From Sellimonas caecigallum (GTDB lineage: Bacteria; Bacillota; Clostridia; Lachnospirales; Lachnospiraceae), in assembly GCF_045038405.1 (NCBI RefSeq), contig NZ_CP173660.1, positions 2,604,001 through 2,668,000 on the forward strand: a stretch of DNA of 64,000 bases, read 5' to 3'. The notes under the pieces are model-generated. The model was not told where the DNA came from, did no database searches, and worked only from the letters and a program-made list of their open reading frames with translations. This document shows, piece after piece, positions 9,195-17,485 of this stretch. The position numbers and the translations under genes are program-made. Position 1 is the first letter of the stretch; every line of letters starts with the position of its first letter.

Positions 9195-10706
9195 ATGAAA
9201 CGAATTATGATCATAGATGATGAATTTATTTTTCGTCAGGGACTGAAATATATGATGGATTGGGAGGCGTGTGGTTATTCGATTGTAGGAGAGGCATGCA
9301 ACGGAGCAGAAGGATTAAAAATCTTTTTGAAACTTCATCCGGATATCATTTTGTGTGATGTTGTCATGCCAGGAGTCGACGGAATTGAGTTTGTGAAGAT
9401 GATTCGGAAATATAATGGACCTCCCGTTGTTATGTTGAGTAATTTTGATGAATTTGACAAAGTCCGAGAAGCGTTTCAGTATGGAGCGTCCGATTATCTT
9501 TTGAAAAACCGCGTGACTAAGGAGATGATCCTAGAATGTCTTGACAGACTTATTCCGGAGAAGAAAAGATCGATCTGTCTACAGTCTGAGAAAACATTTG
9601 GTATTCTGGCGAGAACAATATTGGACGGCTATGGCCAAGATAACTTTGATGCATTTCAGTCTTATGTAAGACAGTCACTTCCAAAAAGAAATTACCAGAT
9701 GATATTATTTTTTTCTCCTCAACCGGATTTTCAAAATGAAGAAGATCTGCAGATGTTTTTGCAGGAAAACAGGAATTGTCCACCGGCGCTGTCCTGTTTT
9801 ACGACACAAAACCACGCGATCGTTTTGTTTTCCTGTTCCGAAGTGGTAACAAAGAGACAGAATGATATTCTGATGGAGATGCTTGTTTCCCGAACAAGGC
9901 ACACAAGTTGTGTTGTAAGTATTCCGTTTTCAGATCTCGTACTTTTTAAGGAAAAAGCTGAAAAGCTTTTAGATCTTTGCGGATACTCTATTTTGTATGA
10001 AAATCAACTTTGTTTCTACGAAGAGGAGCTGAGCGAAAAAGAAGGAGAGCTTCCGTCTTTTCCGAATGAACAATATGTGTACTATGCGGAACACGGAAAA
10101 TGGAAAGAAGCATGCGATCTTCTTTTGGAATACATGGATAAATTGAAAAATAGCACGAAAATGGATCCATTCCGATTTAAAAAATTTGTGGAATACACAT
10201 TTTACAGTTCTCTGAAAAATGCGAGACAGTTTGCAAAAGATTCCATAGCCATTTCCAGGATCGAGCTGAAACTTTTTAAACAATTGGACTGTATCTTGAC
10301 TTACTCGCAATTCTGCGAGGCAGTGACATCCGCATACGGGGAACTTTCTGTTGTATGCGGGGAGAAAAACGTAGCTGATGATGTTTCGGAATCATTACAG
10401 AATTATCTCGAAGATCACTATATGGAACAGATTACGCTATATGATGTGGCGGATTATCTGCATATGAACTATTCTTATCTGTCCGCATATATCAGCAATA
10501 GAACCGGAAAACATTTCAGCGAGCATTTGAATGATACCCGGATTCGTCATTCCAAAAAATTGCTTGCTGATACAGCGTTCAGTATCAGCCACATTAGTGA
10601 ATGCATTGGCTATGCCGATCAGAGTTATTTTGGGAGAGTGTTTAAAAAGCAGGTCGGAATGACACCGCTGCAGTACCGCAATAAGATGCAGAGAAAGGAT
10701 TTGTAA
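9195..10706 (+). CDS. response regulator with AraC-type output domain (YesN-like)
   Basis: A 503-residue regulator. The N-terminal receiver domain has the acidic pocket IIDDE, the phospho-acceptor in ILCDVVMPG and the conserved Lys in YLLKNRV. The C-terminus is an AraC helix-turn-helix pair (VADYLHMNYSYLSAYISNRT and ISECIGYADQSYFGRVFKK). The start ATG at 9195 follows GGAGGAAATAAG; the open frame continues upstream but without a ribosome binding site. It lies 7 bp before its partner kinase gene. YesMN-type systems usually control neighbouring CUT1 sugar transporter operons, so the transporter-lacZ operon is the likely target. Confidence 0.92.
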   Translation: MKRIMIIDDEFIFRQGLKYMMDWEACGYSIVGEACNGAEGLKIFLKLHPDIILCDVVMPGVDGIEFVKMIRKYNGPPVVMLSNFDEFDKVREAFQYGASDYLLKNRVTKEMILECLDRLIPEKKRSICLQSEKTFGILARTILDGYGQDNFDAFQSYVRQSLPKRNYQMILFFSPQPDFQNEEDLQMFLQENRNCPPALSCFTTQNHAIVLFSCSEVVTKRQNDILMEMLVSRTRHTSCVVSIPFSDLVLFKEKAEKLLDLCGYSILYENQLCFYEEELSEKEGELPSFPNEQYVYYAEHGKWKEACDLLLEYMDKLKNSTKMDPFRFKKFVEYTFYSSLKNARQFAKDSIAISRIELKLFKQLDCILTYSQFCEAVTSAYGELSVVCGEKNVADDVSESLQNYLEDHYMEQITLYDVADYLHMNYSYLSAYISNRTGKHFSEHLNDTRIRHSKKLLADTAFSISHISECIGYADQSYFGRVFKKQVGMTPLQYRNKMQRKDL

Positions 10707-10713
10707 AAGAGAG

Positions 10714-12468
10714 ATGAAACGACCACATACAATTTTTGTAAAACTGATGATGCCGATCTGTGCTATCACAATTCTTCTGCTTTTGTCTGCGTCCATTACA
10801 GTATCCCGCATCTATACAAATCAGACAGAGAACGCAGCGGTATCTTCCAACTTGGAAATTTTAAATCAGACAGACACAAGTCTTACCCTTGTTCATGACC
10901 ATATGGCCAGAATTGCCCTTGACATAGAAAGTACACCTTCTTTGGTCCGTGCTCTCATGTCAGATTTAGACAATATTACAGAAGAATGGAAAGCCAGGCA
11001 GAATCTCAGCCAGATTTTCTATAATATGCCAGCTGCTATGGTGGATTATGAAGTAGTAGTAGCCGGAAAAAACGGCATTGCTGTCGGATCTGGAAATGGA
11101 GGTGTGTCATTAAGTCCAGATGATCTGTTTTCACTTCCAGTTTTTCGGAATGCCATTCAATCAGGCTACATGGAATATGGAGGCAGACGACGTGGATTTA
11201 CATTTACCACTCAGAATACTCCGGTAATATATGGATGCAAAGCATTGACCAATACAAGGGGAGAGACCTTTGGTGCCCTTATATTACTTATACAGGAAGA
11301 AAGTCTGAGACAATTTTATCAGAGTTTCAGTAACAAAAGTACAAACATTCTTCTGATGTCTTCAGAAGGCGAAATTTTATCAAGTAATATCGTAGAAGAT
11401 ATCGGTGCAAACAACTTTGAGCTCCTGAAAACGGCTAAAGAAAACAAAGAGAAACAGCGGGAAGTTTCCCATAATTTCAGAAATTCCATCGTTCTTTCCC
11501 GCTATATGGTCAACTTTGACGCTTACGTTATAAGCCAGATTACATCCAGTATTCTTCTGAAAGAATTTTGGCCAAGATTTCATTCCATTTTAGTCATCTG
11601 CTCGGCACTGCTTGTTCTGCTACTGGTTTCCTTTTTGACCATGAGGAAAAATCTGCTGCCTTTGCGGACACTTGCAGATCATATGGAGGGTGCCAAAGGT
11701 ATACCCGAGCCGGTTTCCATATCTCAATCAAAGGATGTGCTTGAAATCCAACGCATTGCAGATGCGTATAACCGTATGATTAACTCTCTTAATGATTATA
11801 TGAAAGAAATAGAGAAAGCGCACGAAAAGCGGAGGCAAGATGAACTGAACCTTCTACAAATGCAGATAAACCCGCACTTTCTCTACAACACGTTGGATAG
11901 CGTCAAACATATGGTAGAGATGCGGCATTCTTCGGAAGCGTGCCAGACAATCGATTCACTTATTTTCCTTTTTCGAAGTACGCTAAATAAAATGAATGCT
12001 AAAGTCACAGTTTCTGATGAGCTAATGAATATCCGAAATTATATCTCCATCATCTCCCCACGATATGGAGGGCTGATCCAGGCTGACGCGGAAGCCATGG
12101 AAGACTGTCTGAATGTTGAGATCCCAAACCTTATCCTTCAGCCATTTGTGGAAAATGCTTTTTTTCATGCATTTCAACGCACGAAAAGCGGAAGTATCCA
12201 TATTTTTATCTATCAGAATGAAGGAAAGCTATTCTGCGATATTACTGATACAGGAGATGGAATGCCAAAATCACAGGTAGATACATTGTTAAGGGTACAT
12301 TCTGCGGCAGGAAGCGGAAGCCGCATCGGTATTTCCAATGTGCGAGAACGCCTTGCTTTACTCTATCCAGGAGAAAATAGCTTTGAAATCATCAGTGAGC
12401 CGGGTTATGGAACACACATCATGCTTTCTTTTCCAGCAAAGAAGAAGGATCCGTTTTCGGAAGTGTGA
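10714..12468 (+). CDS. sensor histidine kinase, YesM type
   Basis: A 584-residue membrane kinase. A membrane segment at about residues 10-30 and a second near 290 bracket a roughly 260-residue extracellular sensor region of the dCache kind. A HAMP-like linker and the His_kinase domain follow, with the phospho-acceptor His in QINPHFLYNTLDSVKHM. The ATPase domain shows the N box LQPFVENAFFHAF and the G box DTGDGMPKSQV. Translationally coupled to the AraC-type regulator, it probably senses a carbohydrate outside the cell. The last 50 bp overlap the end of the decayed kinase gene on the other strand. Confidence 0.92.
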   Translation: MKRPHTIFVKLMMPICAITILLLLSASITVSRIYTNQTENAAVSSNLEILNQTDTSLTLVHDHMARIALDIESTPSLVRALMSDLDNITEEWKARQNLSQIFYNMPAAMVDYEVVVAGKNGIAVGSGNGGVSLSPDDLFSLPVFRNAIQSGYMEYGGRRRGFTFTTQNTPVIYGCKALTNTRGETFGALILLIQEESLRQFYQSFSNKSTNILLMSSEGEILSSNIVEDIGANNFELLKTAKENKEKQREVSHNFRNSIVLSRYMVNFDAYVISQITSSILLKEFWPRFHSILVICSALLVLLLVSFLTMRKNLLPLRTLADHMEGAKGIPEPVSISQSKDVLEIQRIADAYNRMINSLNDYMKEIEKAHEKRRQDELNLLQMQINPHFLYNTLDSVKHMVEMRHSSEACQTIDSLIFLFRSTLNKMNAKVTVSDELMNIRNYISIISPRYGGLIQADAEAMEDCLNVEIPNLILQPFVENAFFHAFQRTKSGSIHIFIYQNEGKLFCDITDTGDGMPKSQVDTLLRVHSAAGSGSRIGISNVRERLALLYPGENSFEIISEPGYGTHIMLSFPAKKKDPFSEV

Positions 12469-13328
12469 TTTCTGCCTTAAACAAATCTGCTTCTGCAGAA
12501 ATTCGAAGACTTCCATGCTGAAGCTCCACAAAACTTTTGGCTATGGCAAGGCCGAGGCCAGAGCCTTCCGTATTCCTGGAGGCGTCTCCTCTCACAAAAC
12601 GATCCGTGATTTCTTCTGTGTCGAAAGTGATTTCCTCCTGGGATATATTTTTCATGACGATTCTGACATTGTCTTCCGATTCTGTCATGCTGATGTATAC
12701 CCGGGTGTGCGGCATGGAATATTTGGATATGTTCACAATGAGATTTTCAAAAATCCGGTATGTTTTCTGACTATCCAGCCATACGATGATCTTCGTATCC
12801 GGAAGACGAAAACGCATCTCAAGCTCTGCTTTTTGAAGGTCACTCTCATATTCCAAGCAGACTTGTTTTAACAGATCCACAATATCTATTTTCATATATT
12901 GGAGTGTTGCGGAGCGGCTTGTGGCTTTGCTGATCTCAAAGAGATCCTCTATCAGGACTTTCAGACGGAGCGATTTGCGCTCCAGTACGTCGATGTACTC
13001 TTTGCGCTTTGCTTCGTCTTGTTCTGTTCTGACAAGATCGATGTACGTGATGATCGCAGTAAGAGGAGGCTTCCTTGGGCAGAATCTGGAGGAATTTGTG
13101 CTGTGTTGTCGCGTAAACCATACCGGCAAGATACCGGTTTACAGAAAAAATGATCAGGCATATGAGGCACGCAGTCTCAAGAGGAGCTTGAAAGATAAAC
13201 GGATAACCTTTTCCCATTTTCCAACCATCCTCTTTCCTGCCAAGAACAAAAAGGACGAAGGAAGCACCCGCACAGACAATCCCGATGCACATTAGGTATA
13301 AAAAAGAAAAGGAGCCTGTATTGTAAAT
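12419..13328 (-). pseudogene. decayed sensor histidine kinase
   Basis: The C-terminal two-thirds of a kinase is readable at 12419-13081: PLTAIITYIDL (the sequence that follows the phospho-acceptor His in this family), an N box ENLIVNISKYSMPH and a G box GSGLGLAIAKSFVELQHGS. The upstream part lies in another frame at 12936-13328 and contains hydrophobic segments (GIVCAGASFVLFVLG and ACLICLIIFSVNRYLAGMV). The HAMP region and the His itself are missing, so I infer an internal deletion with a frame change. The N-terminus also runs into a stop at 13329-13331. No partner response regulator is nearby. It cannot make a working kinase as read. Confidence 0.75.
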
Positions 13329-13403
13329 TCAAATTCTAAAGGTCGTTTGGCAAAGTTTCGAAAGAATTTCTTAAGATAAAATTTTGCATCGAACTCGTCG
13401 TGA

Positions 13404-13450
13404 AAGAAAAAAAGAGCCGCCCACAGCGGGTATGTGCTGCGAGACGGCCC
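13404..13450 (-). terminator. intrinsic terminator of the yneA-like gene
   Basis: On the minus strand a GC-rich imperfect hairpin (GCCGTCTCGCAG...CTGTGGGCGGC) is followed by TCTTTTTTTCTTTC. It lies about 40 bp after the yneA-like stop codon. Confidence 0.65.
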
Positions 13451-13488
13451 AATGGGAGAGCTTAACTATACAGATAACTTATTACAGA

Positions 13489-13884
13489 TTACTTATATTC
13501 CGTATCATAGTACATGATGATCAGTGACTGGCCTGGTATCAGACCACTTGACTTCATGTGATTCAATTTTTTCAGTTTTTTTACATATGCATCATCGGAT
13601 TGTTCAATGCTGGTATTATATTCTTTTGCAAGTCCGTGGAGGGTGTCTCCATCTTTGACCTCAATATTTTTATAATATTCAAAATAGACAGGATCCTCCG
13701 CCCGGTTACCTTTTGCATTGGACAATAGCGTCCCTGCCGACAGAACCGATATGGATGCAAACAAGATTACGGCTCCGATGAGGAGACGAAACCGAAAAGC
13801 TGCTTGTCTTTTCTTTGATATCTTTTTCTTATTCCCTCTCTCGGCCCTTGTCATGGATATTTGATTTCTACTGCTGTTCTTCAT
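13489..13884 (-). CDS. yneA: LysM-type SOS cell-division inhibitor, YneA-like
   Basis: About 131 residues: a basic cytoplasmic N-terminus, one membrane helix (FRLLIGAVILFASISVLSAGT) and an extracellular LysM-like domain (VKDGDTLHGLAKEYN...LNHMKSSGLIPGQSLII). This is the layout of Bacillus YneA, which delays septation during DNA damage. The start is ATG at 13884, after AAGGAG; a GTG three codons earlier is less likely. Its promoter contains LexA boxes and lexA is encoded about 1 kb away, which matches the usual lexA-yneA neighbourhood. The family name is inferred from architecture and context, since YneA proteins diverge strongly in sequence. Confidence 0.8.
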   Translation of the reverse strand: MKNSSRNQISMTRAERGNKKKISKKRQAAFRFRLLIGAVILFASISVLSAGTLLSNAKGNRAEDPVYFEYYKNIEVKDGDTLHGLAKEYNTSIEQSDDAYVKKLKKLNHMKSSGLIPGQSLIIMYYDTEYK

Positions 13885-13985
13885 AACTCCCACTCCTTTT
13901 CCGTATCATATCTGTACGGACTTCGATTTCTCTTTTGTCCTATCTTATCCATAAATGTTCACTTCTATGCGCAAACAAATGTTTA

Positions 13986-14041
13986 CGAACATTTGTTCTT
14001 TTTTGTAATTAAAGTATAATACACGAACGTATGTTTGTCAA
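13986..14041 (-). promoter_or_regulatory. LexA-controlled promoter of the yneA-like gene
   Basis: On the minus strand a near-perfect promoter is visible: TTGACA (14041-14036), a 17-bp spacer and TATACT (14018-14013). A LexA box CGAACGTATGTTTG (14024-14037) sits over the -35 and spacer. A second box, CGAACATTTGTTCT (13986-13999), lies just downstream of the expected transcription start. Both fit the Gram-positive SOS consensus CGAAC-N4-GTTCG with one or two changes. Confidence 0.85.
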
Positions 14042-14070
14042 TATAGTTTTTTAGAATCTGTTTTTCATGT

Positions 14071-14121
14071 AAAAAGAGCCATTGCTCCGGCAGATTTATC
14101 ATCTGCTTTTGCAATAGCTCC
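14071..14121 (-). terminator. intrinsic terminator of the flavin reductase-like gene
   Basis: On the minus strand GAGCTATTGC...GCAATGGCTC encloses an inner GCAGAT/ATCTGC stem and is followed by TTTTTAC. It lies just beyond the stop codon at 14144. Confidence 0.75.
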
Positions 14122-14143
14122 GCTTTATCAAATTTATTCTCTT

Positions 14144-14704
14144 TTATTTTAATGCCTTGCCGTCCTGAAATGCGTTGCCAACTTTTTCGCCAAGCCGGAT
14201 ATAAGCATTGTTAAATGGATCGAATGTAATCGGCGCTGCTTTTGTGACGTCTACATTTCCCTGTTCGTCCAGGACACGTTCATCCACACTGACATTCACG
14301 ATCTCGCCTACCAGGCGGCATGTCTCTTCATCGTAGCTCTTCAGTCGGCATTCAACTGCCACTGCGAGTTCTTCGATCAGCGGTGCATCGACAAATTCTG
14401 ATTTGACAGCATGGAATCCGGCTTTTTCAAACTTGTCCGCCACTTTGTTCCCCGATTCGATACCCACATAGTCACAGGCCGTCATATGCTCCACGTCTGC
14501 CATGCTGACTGTAAAAGCTTTTCTCTCCAGAATGTTTTTCGTCGTTTTGTGGCCTGCACTGATGCACATAGAGAGTTCATTGCCTTCGCTGATTCCGCCC
14601 CATGCGGCATTCATTGCATCCGGTGTACCGTCCGTACCGTATGTAGCAATGATAAATACTGGTTGTGGATAAGTGTACGGTTTTACTCCAAAGTTTTTTC
14701 GCAT
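14144..14704 (-). CDS. flavin reductase-like domain protein
   Basis: A 186-residue FMN-binding split-barrel protein of the flavin reductase-like family. The N-terminus PQPVFIIATYGTDGTPDAMNAAW and the segment SISAGHKTTKNILERKAFTVS-like (here SMCISAGHKTTKNILERKAF) carry residues that contact FMN. The start at 14704 has GGAGGAAACAAAA upstream; the frame is open for 38 more codons without a ribosome binding site. Related proteins reduce or store flavin, or act on small quinones. The exact substrate is unknown. It is transcribed alone, divergently from lexA. Confidence 0.85.
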   Translation of the reverse strand: MRKNFGVKPYTYPQPVFIIATYGTDGTPDAMNAAWGGISEGNELSMCISAGHKTTKNILERKAFTVSMADVEHMTACDYVGIESGNKVADKFEKAGFHAVKSEFVDAPLIEELAVAVECRLKSYDEETCRLVGEIVNVSVDERVLDEQGNVDVTKAAPITFDPFNNAYIRLGEKVGNAFQDGKALK

Positions 14705-14824
14705 TTTTGTTTCCTCCTGTTTTACACTGAATCTTGTACTATATCTAGTATAACACTCAAACGAATATTCTTGCAAATTTTTCCATTTGCATATTTTAAA
14801 TTTTGACGATTCGAACATATTTTC

Positions 14825-14838
14825 CGAATATCTGTTTG
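14825..14838 (+). promoter_or_regulatory. LexA box upstream of lexA
   Basis: CGAATATCTGTTTG fits the SOS consensus with a few changes and lies about 60 bp before the lexA start. A partial second copy (CGAACATATTTTC) begins at 14812. A -10-like TAGAAT follows near 14870, so LexA probably represses its own gene. Confidence 0.65.
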
Positions 14839-14898
14839 CTTTTGCAGACAGTATATGGTAGAATAAACAAAAGATACGAAATTCAGGGGGATTTACAT

Positions 14899-15516
14899 AT
14901 GGGTAACGGCAATATCACAAAGAAGCAGTCTGAGATTTTGGAATATATCAAAGGACAGATTCTAACGCGGGGCTTTCCTCCGGCGGTTCGGGAAATCTGC
15001 GAGGCTGTCAATTTAAAGTCTACTTCTTCTGTCCATTCACATCTTGAAACACTGGAGAAGAATGGGTATATCAGACGGGATCCGACGAAACCACGTGCCA
15101 TCGAAATTCTGGACGATAATTTTAATCTGACTAGGCGGGAGATGGCGAATATTCCGATCATCGGCCGCGTCGCTGCCGGAGAACCGCTGTTGGCAGAACA
15201 GAATATCGAAGACTATTTTCCGGTTCCGGTGGAAAAGCTGCCGAATGCCCAGACTTTTTTCCTTCGTGTTAAGGGAGACAGCATGATAAATGCTGGGATT
15301 TATGACAAGGACTATATTCTTGTGGAGCAGAAAAGTACAGCGGACAATGGGGAGATTGTCGTGGCTATGGTAGATGACGGAGCCACTGTAAAGAGATTCT
15401 ATAAGGAGGATGGACACTATCGTCTTCAGCCGGAGAATGACACCATGGATCCGATTATCGTTGATGATGTGACAGTTCTTGGAAAAGTGATCGGCCTGAT
15501 GCGCTTTCATGTTTAA
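14899..15516 (+). CDS. lexA: SOS transcriptional repressor LexA
   Basis: A 205-residue LexA. The N-terminal winged helix (TKKQSEILEYIKGQI...SSVHSHLETLEKNGYIRR) binds SOS boxes. The self-cleavage site is the Ala-Gly bond in GRVAAGEPLL, the catalytic Ser is in VKGDSMINAGI and the Lys in DDGATVKRFY. RecA filaments on single-stranded DNA trigger cleavage and derepression. The start follows CAGGGGGATTTACAT. Its likely local target is the yneA-like gene. Confidence 0.97.
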   Translation: MGNGNITKKQSEILEYIKGQILTRGFPPAVREICEAVNLKSTSSVHSHLETLEKNGYIRRDPTKPRAIEILDDNFNLTRREMANIPIIGRVAAGEPLLAEQNIEDYFPVPVEKLPNAQTFFLRVKGDSMINAGIYDKDYILVEQKSTADNGEIVVAMVDDGATVKRFYKEDGHYRLQPENDTMDPIIVDDVTVLGKVIGLMRFHV

Positions 15517-15521
15517 TCAGA

Positions 15522-15576
15522 AAATAAAAACAGAAGGGTATGAAAAAATGATGTTTCGTTTTTTCGTACCCTTCTC
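15522..15576 (-). terminator. bidirectional terminator between lexA and rsfS
   Basis: A stem of about 16 bp, AGAAGGGTATGAAAAAA / TTTTTTCGTACCCTTCT, lies between two converging genes. The U-rich tail is best on the minus strand (GTTTTTATTTTC), ending the rsfS operon. It also follows the lexA stop codon by 15 bp. Confidence 0.8.
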
Positions 15577-15590
15577 TTAAATATATCTCT

Positions 15591-15956
15591 TTATTTTAAA
15601 TCATCCAGCATAACTGTTTTTCCGTCTTTCCAGATTCGTTCCAGATCGTAGAAAAGCCGGTTTTCTTTATCAAAAACGTGGACAATGATATCGCCGAAAT
15701 CCAGGAGAACCCAGCTTCCGAGACCATATCCTTCCCGCTGCTTTACTTCGTATCCTGCTTTGGCAAGCTCTTCTTCTACATTGTCAACAAGAGCCCGAAC
15801 CTGGCTGTCACTGTTTCCGTTTGCAATGATAAAGTAGTCTGCAAGAACGCTTACTTCCGAGATATCGATGACACGGATATCTTCGCCCTTTTTGTCATCC
15901 AGTGCCTTGTAGGCAAGTGACGCCATTTTCTTTGAATTGTCTAAAGCATTGCTCAT
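15591..15956 (-). CDS. rsfS: ribosomal silencing factor RsfS
   Basis: A 121-residue RsfS/Iojap protein that binds ribosomal protein uL14 and blocks 30S-50S joining when nutrients are short. The family core is clear: DIRVIDISEVSVLADYFIIA, SDSQVRALVDNVEEEL and GSWVLLDFGDIIVHVF. The start at 15956 follows GGAAAGGAG. It ends the cluster obg-yhbY-nadD-yqeK-rsfS, a standard order in Firmicutes. Confidence 0.96.
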   Translation of the reverse strand: MSNALDNSKKMASLAYKALDDKKGEDIRVIDISEVSVLADYFIIANGNSDSQVRALVDNVEEELAKAGYEVKQREGYGLGSWVLLDFGDIIVHVFDKENRLFYDLERIWKDGKTVMLDDLK

Positions 15957-15979
15957 ACAATTGCTCCTTTCCATAATTC

Positions 15980-16558
15980 TTATAAGTGCATTTGTTCTTT
16001 ATAATATAAATAGGTTTTTTCCGTCAGCGGATCAATTGAGAGATCGCGTGTGTGGAGATAAGCGAGTGAGTCTTCCAGAATGCGGAAGAGACACTTGTCT
16101 AGATCCTGGAATGCCAGCTCTCTTACCTTGGAAAGATTTGGAGCTTCATTTCTGCCTGGCTCAATGAAATCAGCAATATAAATAATCTTGTCCAACAGTG
16201 TCATATTTGGTTTTCCCGTCGTGTGACAAGCGATGGCGTTCAGAATACGCTGATTTTCCACATGATATTTTTTGGCGGCAAGAAAGGCCCCCAACTTTGC
16301 ATGGAGAAGGCTTGGATTTTGATATTCGCTCTCTGAAATACTCAAGTGATATTTGGCACATAACTTGATCTTCTTCTGAGAAGGAATACATTTTGCACAG
16401 TCATGCAGTAAGCCGGCGATCATGGCTTCATCCATATTATAACCATACCGCATCGCAAGCGAAGCTGCTGTGTACATTACTCCGAGTGTGTGCTCATATC
16501 TGTCCTGATCCAGATATTTCTTTAATTTTTTACGCATTTTGCTGATTCTCTGATTCAT
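15980..16558 (-). CDS. yqeK: HD-domain diadenosine tetraphosphatase YqeK
   Basis: A 192-residue HD-domain phosphohydrolase. Metal-binding residues are in RYEHTLGV, the HD pair in AGLLHDCAK, and further His and Asp residues in LLHAKLGA, ACHTTG and IIYIADFIEPGR. In Bacillus and relatives YqeK splits Ap4A symmetrically and follows nadD. Its start (16558, GGAG upstream) overlaps the nadD end by about 29 bp, so the two are translationally coupled. Confidence 0.94.
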   Translation of the reverse strand: MNQRISKMRKKLKKYLDQDRYEHTLGVMYTAASLAMRYGYNMDEAMIAGLLHDCAKCIPSQKKIKLCAKYHLSISESEYQNPSLLHAKLGAFLAAKKYHVENQRILNAIACHTTGKPNMTLLDKIIYIADFIEPGRNEAPNLSKVRELAFQDLDKCLFRILEDSLAYLHTRDLSIDPLTEKTYLYYKEQMHL

Positions 16559-17171
16559 CGTTCCCATCTCCATATATATGATTTTCTCTAATATAATCAG
16601 CAACACCCTCTGGAACAAGTCCTTCTATAGGATGGTTCCTTTGGATCATTTCCCGGATTTCACTGGAAGAAACTTCAAAAACCGGAGATTGTGACAGAAG
16701 GATCTGTGCATGATATTTTCCCTCCAGATAAGAAATCTGTTTTTTCATATCCTGATCCGTCTCCTTACTGTCTCTCTTTGCGGCAATGACAGTACAGCAA
16801 GAGAGGAGGCGATCCGGGTGTCCCCATGTTTCCATCTGAAACAGGGAATCCGCTCCGATGATAAAGTAAAAATCCCGGTCCGGATAACTTTTACGAAATT
16901 CTTCCATTGTCTGGTATGAGTATGATACCGTCTTCTTTTCGGCCTCGTATGGCTGGATGCTGAACTTCGGGCAGTCCCCTATGGCGATCCGAACCATTTC
17001 AAGACGGTCCGATGTGCTGGTTCCGATGGATTCCTGCCGTTTGTGAGGAGGATTGCCGTTTGGCATGAACCAGATTTCATCCAGACCAAATTCCTCCATT
17101 ACGTGTCCAGCAAGCATCAGATGTCCATTATGGATCGGATTGAATGTACCTCCCATGATACCGGTCTTCAT
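16530..17171 (-). CDS. nadD: nicotinate-nucleotide adenylyltransferase
   Basis: A 213-residue NadD that converts nicotinate mononucleotide and ATP to deamido-NAD. The nucleotidyltransferase motif GGTFNPIHNGHLMLA is at the N-terminus, followed by FMPNGNPPHK; the C-terminal ISSSEIR-type signature reads VSSSEIREMI. The start ATG at 17171 is chosen by homology, because the frame stays open upstream with no known domain. Confidence 0.96.
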   Translation of the reverse strand: MKTGIMGGTFNPIHNGHLMLAGHVMEEFGLDEIWFMPNGNPPHKRQESIGTSTSDRLEMVRIAIGDCPKFSIQPYEAEKKTVSYSYQTMEEFRKSYPDRDFYFIIGADSLFQMETWGHPDRLLSCCTVIAAKRDSKETDQDMKKQISYLEGKYHAQILLSQSPVFEVSSSEIREMIQRNHPIEGLVPEGVADYIRENHIYGDGNDESENQQNA

Positions 17172-17175
17172 GCTG

Positions 17176-17469
17176 TTACCTCGGAAGTTCGATCTTTTTC
17201 TTTTCTTTTTTTCCCTCTTTGTACAGGACAATCTTTTTCCCGATAACCTGCACAACCTGGGAATGCGTACGTTCTGCAAGGCTGTCTGCCATTTCGCGCG
17301 GATCGTCAGCGCAGTTCTGCAGCACGTGAATTTTGATCAGTTCTCTCGCTTCGAGTGCTTCGGCCACGGCCTTCGTAAATTCAGGAGTCATGCTTGATTT
17401 CCCAATCTGAAGGATAGGATCTATCGTCATGGCCAGTCCCTTTAAGTATGCTCGTTGTTTGGATGTCAT
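17176..17469 (-). CDS. yhbY: YhbY-family RNA-binding protein (CRM domain)
   Basis: A 97-residue single CRM domain protein that associates with pre-50S ribosomal subunits. Visible features are TSKQRAYLKGLAMTIDPILQIGK at the start (shared by the family), the ALEARELIKIHV helix-strand and the terminal GKKIVLYKEGKKEKKK. The start at 17469 follows GGAAAGGA. It lies 4 bp upstream of nadD. Confidence 0.94.
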   Translation of the reverse strand: MTSKQRAYLKGLAMTIDPILQIGKSSMTPEFTKAVAEALEARELIKIHVLQNCADDPREMADSLAERTHSQVVQVIGKKIVLYKEGKKEKKKIELPR

Positions 17470-17485
17470 TGAATCTATTCCTTTC

